Shown here in pieces: positions 44,320 to 48,449 of a stretch of 48,449 nt of DNA. Positions within the stretch are counted from its first letter, which is position 1; each line of letters starts with the position of its first letter. Source of the stretch: a virus; IMG/VR virus record IMGVR_UViG_3300018081_000002, positions 1 to 48,449 of that record. One strand, given 5' to 3'. A model generated the notes under the pieces. The model worked only from the letters and a program-made list of their open reading frames with translations. It was not told the DNA's origin and searched no databases. The translations under genes were made by a program, and so were the position numbers.

Positions 44320-46024
44320 GACCAAGGACGCGTACATCGTCGAGCCCTCCTTCATGGAGTCGCTAGGTCCAGCTCTCAACTCGCTCGCTGAGGCCTTTGT
44401 CAAGAAGCAGCTCCTGGACCAGAAGAAGAAGAAGGACCAGGAGGAGGCTGAACTCGAGCAGGCGAAGTGGGAACTGCAGCTCGCGGAACTGTCGAAGACG
44501 GATCCGGAGAAAGCGACTGAGCTCCAGAACCTGCCCGCTGTGGCGAAGATCCTTGATCCGCTACGGATCGAGAAGCTGAAGCACGAGAACGAGAGCCTGT
44601 TCACGAAGTACCGGCACCGGAAAGAGCATGAGGCCTTGAAGGGGACACCCTTTCCGAAGGGCACCGAGTTGGGCTTCCCTCTCCTCGCAGCCCAGAGCCT
44701 GACTGCACCGGGGTCGCGACCGGATTACAAAGTGAGTCCGCAACTCCAGGCTGCGAGAGAGAAAGCGGCAGATGAAGCGAGGAAGGCTGGAACAGAAGCA
44801 GACCTCGCTGAGGCGAAGACTGGTGAGACACTAGCGGGTCTCTATAGCGGGAACATAGCCACCAAGATGGTGGTACAGGGTCTAGACCCTGGTAACCCGA
44901 CCGCAGTCATGGCGTTCCTCAAGAAGCATAAGGATATCGAGACGAAGTACGAGTCGGAGGTTCCTGGGACAGAGTCATTCATCTCGAAGAAGGCTGCAGA
45001 CCTGGCAGGGGACCTGTTGAAGGAGTATCCTGGTGGAAATGCAAAGGATCTCCAAGCGTTCGCGCGGAGCGTGTACACAGGGGAGAATCTCCCCGCTGAC
45101 GTGCGAAAGAGGCTCGGTGAGTCCCAGGCGACGAAGAAGTTGAAGCTCGACGAGCGCGCGCAGAGGTCCCGCGAGGCGGAGGTCACTCTCTCACGGGAGC
45201 GGCAGCAATTTGAGAGGAACAAGGCTACGTTCGAGACGACACAGAACTTGGTGAACAACGGGATGGACCCCGCAGTGGCTGGATCGGTTGCGGCCTCCAT
45301 CATCAAGACTGGTCAGGCTCCTGAGGGCGTAACGGTTCCTGAGGACTTGTTGAAGAAGGCACAGCAACTGAAGCTGACGGATGATCACATAGACGCACAG
45401 GTTCGTAGCCCGAAGTTCAATGCACTGAACGCAATGGCCCAGCGGACCCCGGAAGGACCAGCACGGAACAATCTGATCCAGCAGATGTATACGGAGATGT
45501 GTAAGGGCCCCGGGACGAATTGCCCGACGTACGAAAAGCCGATGCCGTGGTATGAGTGGGTCAACACACAGGTCGGGAAGAACTACAAAGAGGCACTCGA
45601 GGGGTACTGGAAGCTCGGAGCGAAGGCTGCGGCAATAGGCTCAGGAGTTGCAGCCCCTGTTGTCGGTGGAGCGGTCAAATATGGTACAGAGGCAGCATCG
45701 ACGATCGGTGAGGCTGTCGGTGGAGCCTTTACTGGAGCCCCGACCTCGAAAACTGCACAGCCACCAGTAACCATGACTCCGAGTCTCATCTCCGATCCGA
45801 GGGCTGCACTACCAACTCCAGAGGCTCCGGCAAAGCTCACACCCGAGATATCAGCGAAGGCTGACCAGGCTGCAGCGGCCCTTGAGGAGACGTTCCAGAA
45901 CCCGAACATCCCGGAGATGGCTAAGACACAGTTGGCCAAGATCGCGGGAGAGTTGGCCGCTGCAATGAAGTCGGGGAATGCTGCAGAGATAATGAGGGTT
46001 CTAGCATCACTGGGGCAGAAGTAA
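44303..46024 (+). CDS. Putative internal virion protein
   Basis: A 573-residue, strongly helical, Lys/Ala/Glu-rich protein (AFVKKQLLDQKKKKDQEEAE, SREAEVTLSRERQQFERNKA). A Gly/Ala stretch near residue 450 (AIGSGVAAPVVGGAVKYGTE) could cross or insert in membranes. Position before two very large genes matches ejection proteins of podoviruses. It overlaps the S74-type gene by 17 bases and ends as TAATG with the next. Confidence 0.6.
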   Translation: MPKIRETKDAYIVEPSFMESLGPALNSLAEAFVKKQLLDQKKKKDQEEAELEQAKWELQLAELSKTDPEKATELQNLPAVAKILDPLRIEKLKHENESLFTKYRHRKEHEALKGTPFPKGTELGFPLLAAQSLTAPGSRPDYKVSPQLQAAREKAADEARKAGTEADLAEAKTGETLAGLYSGNIATKMVVQGLDPGNPTAVMAFLKKHKDIETKYESEVPGTESFISKKAADLAGDLLKEYPGGNAKDLQAFARSVYTGENLPADVRKRLGESQATKKLKLDERAQRSREAEVTLSRERQQFERNKATFETTQNLVNNGMDPAVAGSVAASIIKTGQAPEGVTVPEDLLKKAQQLKLTDDHIDAQVRSPKFNALNAMAQRTPEGPARNNLIQQMYTEMCKGPGTNCPTYEKPMPWYEWVNTQVGKNYKEALEGYWKLGAKAAAIGSGVAAPVVGGAVKYGTEAASTIGEAVGGAFTGAPTSKTAQPPVTMTPSLISDPRAALPTPEAPAKLTPEISAKADQAAAALEETFQNPNIPEMAKTQLAKIAGELAAAMKSGNAAEIMRVLASLGQK

Positions 46025-48449
46025 TGGATGTCATTGAAAGGCTCCTCGCACTCGCAGCCAGGAAGCCCGATCCCAAGACCACTCCTCGCCCGCTCACCAC
46101 GATCGAGCGTCTTGAGGCGATAGCCTCAACGAAGCCGCAAGACCCGGAGGAGAAGAAGGCGGACGAGGCCCTGATCAAGGACCTGAACGAACGGAACATG
46201 GCCGAGGGGACGTATGGGATCCCCATCACGAAGAGCCCCTTCCAAAGTCCTGGCGATCCTGGCTACGATAGGGAGATGCTCGGAGGGAGCAAGGTCTCCG
46301 CCACCACGTTCAAACGTCAAGGGAACGTGCCCCCTGTTTCAGACCCGGACGCAGCGAAGGCCCTGTTTCGGGGAACGTTTGCCAGCTTCGCTCACGGAGT
46401 GATGTCCCCGATTGCCGCTCTCGTACCAAACTGGTACAAGGCAGCGGGAGAGGTAATGGAAGAGGATCGGGCGACAACGGAACGGTTCCTCGCGCAACCG
46501 ACGTATGGTGTACCAGGCTTCAGTCCGAAGGCCTCCGCGATCGGGTCCTACGTACCTCAAGTCGCAGGGGAGATCGCTGGAACACTCGTCCCTGGTGTAG
46601 GGACCGTGAAAGCTGGCAATGCGATCTGGAACGTGACCAAGGCGACGACGAGCATCAAGAGGCTCACAGCGGCGGGAGCAACGGCTGGCGGGATGTTCAG
46701 CATGTTCGCTGAAGCGGATAATGGTGAAGACCGCGTGTACCACATGATGCGGGACGCGGCACTCGGAGGTGCGGGTGAAGCGGTCATCGGCGCCTTCATG
46801 GGAGCCACACACCGCGCGCTGCGGACGGAGATCAAGGACGGGAAGAAGAAGCTGGACCAGGTTGTAGAGGAGATCGCGAAGAAGACAGGTCAGCATACGG
46901 ACAACGTGGAGTCCAAGTTGGGCTCCATTCGAAACGGGACCTCGACGAAGGACGTGGAGACTGCGGAGCAGGTGCTCAAGGCGACACAGGGCACTCCGGC
47001 TGAGAACACGCCACTCGCCCACCAGTCCGCGAAGATCGTGGAAGCCTTCAACATGCGCTCGCCCAGCTTCTGGAACGTCCAGGCGGGCATCGAGAGGGGC
47101 TCCGGAGTCACTATCAAGACCCGGATTAACGGGGTTGAGGAGACCACCCTGTTCAAGTCCGACGCGACGGGAGCGGATCGGAACCTGTTCCGGAACACTG
47201 TCTTCTCATGGGCTCAGAAGATGGAGTCCGCTAGGGTGATGGGTCACAAAGTGGAGATCCTCGAGGCTGCACACGGGTCCAAGGACGCGGGCGCAGCTTC
47301 CTGGATGCTCAACCTGTTGGAGAACGGTCCAGCGGCCAAACGGAAGGTCCCTGGAGCCCCGAAGCCTGGCACAGTGGCCCACAGTGGCAACGTTCCGGAA
47401 GTGGGCGCCTCGGTCACTGTCCGTGTACCTGGTGGGGGTACTGTAACCGGAACGGTCCTCGAGGTAGGGGCTACTGCGTCCGGAGGACCAGGACGAGCGG
47501 CTGTCGCGGGGATGGAACCTGGCACCACTCGAGTGTACGGGAAGGGTGGCAAGTGGGTAGTGCAGCAGTCAACGGGGGAGACAACTGAGTTTGCGACGGC
47601 TAAGGAGGCAACGACTCACGCTAACAAGTTGTACGTCCAGAGCACTCCTGAGGTCCAAGCGGCGAAGGCTCGGATGGAAGAGTCCATGGCTGCCGACAAA
47701 GCTATGGTCGAAGGGAAGGCTGCCGACATCACGATCAATGAGGAGTGTCACAGCCCCTGTAAGTGGACCGTCCGGACGAAGAACAACGAGGTCTTGGAGG
47801 AGTTCGAGGATTCAAAGGACGCCCAGGCCTACGCCAAATCGATCATCGGGAAGGGTGAGTACGTCCGTGTTGTCCGTCCGGACACTCCGGGGCCTTCGGC
47901 CAAGCGGGCAGCAGCAGTCCAGGCTCCGGTGCAGGACGTCTCTGGCGAGGCTCTCGGGATCCCTGTGAAGAAGCGGACCATGCTTACGGAGGTGCCTGCC
48001 TCCGAGTTCATCGTGGACCGCGTCGCCACGGATAAGAAGACGTGGGTCGTACGGAAGAAGGACGGGACGTCCCTGAAGAAGTTCAAGGACCACGAAGCAG
48101 CCCTTCGCTACGCGGAGAACCTGTCAGAAGGGAAGCCTGTTACCCTTGTCCATCCGGACGAGACCCGTGTCGTCCAGGGCACGGGAGAGCAGAGACGCGA
48201 GTACAGGTGGAATCGCCAAGGTGAACGCATCGACGCCGAAGGCAACGTGATGGGCCGGAAGCGGCCGGAGCGGCCCACTCCTGGTGTAGGACCAACGGGG
48301 CCCGAGTTCGCAGACACTCCCGAAACCCTCTACAGATCCAGACTCATGTCGGGTGAGGAGCCCGATCTCCCAACCCGGGTACAGGGCCGTGAGATGGTTC
48401 CCCGTTCCCGCAGCTTCGAGTCCGAGGCGGTCCCGCAGGAGCTGACGCC
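46024..48449 (+). CDS. Large internal virion protein, N-terminal part (continues at 2)
   Basis: The frame opens at ATG 46024 and has no stop before the right edge; across the terminal repeat it continues in the same phase to 2170, for about 1,490 residues. Hydrophobic stretches near residue 125 (FRGTFASFAHGVMSPIAALV) and 170-240 (GEIAGTLVPGVGTVKAGNAI) could insert into membranes. Later parts contain short repeated modules (KWTVRTKNNEVLEEFEDSKD and TWVVRKKDGTSLKKFKDHEA). Probably a DNA-ejection protein, by position and size. Confidence 0.8.
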   Translation, partial: MDVIERLLALAARKPDPKTTPRPLTTIERLEAIASTKPQDPEEKKADEALIKDLNERNMAEGTYGIPITKSPFQSPGDPGYDREMLGGSKVSATTFKRQGNVPPVSDPDAAKALFRGTFASFAHGVMSPIAALVPNWYKAAGEVMEEDRATTERFLAQPTYGVPGFSPKASAIGSYVPQVAGEIAGTLVPGVGTVKAGNAIWNVTKATTSIKRLTAAGATAGGMFSMFAEADNGEDRVYHMMRDAALGGAGEAVIGAFMGATHRALRTEIKDGKKKLDQVVEEIAKKTGQHTDNVESKLGSIRNGTSTKDVETAEQVLKATQGTPAENTPLAHQSAKIVEAFNMRSPSFWNVQAGIERGSGVTIKTRINGVEETTLFKSDATGADRNLFRNTVFSWAQKMESARVMGHKVEILEAAHGSKDAGAASWMLNLLENGPAAKRKVPGAPKPGTVAHSGNVPEVGASVTVRVPGGGTVTGTVLEVGATASGGPGRAAVAGMEPGTTRVYGKGGKWVVQQSTGETTEFATAKEATTHANKLYVQSTPEVQAAKARMEESMAADKAMVEGKAADITINEECHSPCKWTVRTKNNEVLEEFEDSKDAQAYAKSIIGKGEYVRVVRPDTPGPSAKRAAAVQAPVQDVSGEALGIPVKKRTMLTEVPASEFIVDRVATDKKTWVVRKKDGTSLKKFKDHEAALRYAENLSEGKPVTLVHPDETRVVQGTGEQRREYRWNRQGERIDAEGNVMGRKRPERPTPGVGPTGPEFADTPETLYRSRLMSGEEPDLPTRVQGREMVPRSRSFESEAVPQELT
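48327..48449. repeat. Terminal direct repeat, right copy
   Basis: Exact duplicate of bases 1-123; see the left copy. Confidence 0.9.

Noticed and set aside
1-48449. tRNA genes, CRISPR arrays, diversity-generating retroelement
   Set aside because: I found no cloverleaf with a TTC-loop pattern, no regularly spaced repeat-spacer array and no reverse transcriptase or VR/TR pair. The dispersed repeats are not regularly spaced.

Overview
The window is one essentially complete tailed-phage genome. Bases 1-123 are repeated exactly at 48327-48449, so the contig closes into a circle of 48,326 bp, and a large virion gene (46024 to 48449, then on to 2170) runs across the artificial ends. By eye the DNA is GC-rich (high fifties percent). 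The gene content (TerS, TerL, portal, Mu gpT-like capsid, beta-propeller tail protein, collagen-like fibres, very large putative internal virion proteins, no tape measure) suggests a short-tailed podovirus of an unidentified bacterial host. I recognise no integrase, RNA polymerase or endolysin.

The layout is two opposed blocks. The leftward (early) block, read on the minus strand from 24.4 kb down to 4.26 kb, starts with many small genes behind sigma70-like promoters at 24.1, 22.45, 21.4 and 18.2 kb. It then holds QueC, a nucleotidyltransferase, a PD-(D/E)XK nuclease, a GroES-like co-chaperonin, a RecA-like ATPase, a DUF669-like protein, QueD, QueE, an Acb2-like protein, FolE, a uracil-DNA glycosylase/DNA polymerase I fusion, a zinc-ribbon protein, a DpdA-like transglycosylase, a DUF3987-like ATPase and a helix-turn-helix protein. 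The rightward (late) block runs from TerS at 24.7 kb through packaging, head, tail and ejection genes, around the circle to 4.29 kb, where it meets the early block tail to tail.

FolE, QueD, QueE and QueC make up the GTP-to-preQ0 pathway and DpdA is the enzyme type that inserts preQ0 into DNA, so the genome probably replaces part of its guanine with a 7-deazaguanine. That would protect it from host restriction. The Acb2-like gene inside the same operon suggests a second, anti-CBASS, layer of counter-defence.

The strongest unexplained signal is a dispersed 12-13 base element, TTGGTGGGGGGTA, with 18 exact 12-mer copies and 3 variants. It sits at gene boundaries in both blocks, sometimes within coding sequence, sometimes as perfect inverted pairs. 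It recalls the stoperators or start-associated sequences of mycobacteriophages but has a different sequence. Other oddities are a nearly cytosine-free gene at 24.2-24.4 kb, a control region at 22.4-23.0 kb with operator-like repeats and an AT-rich palindrome, a family of GC-rich triloop hairpins, and several small genes of under 60 residues.
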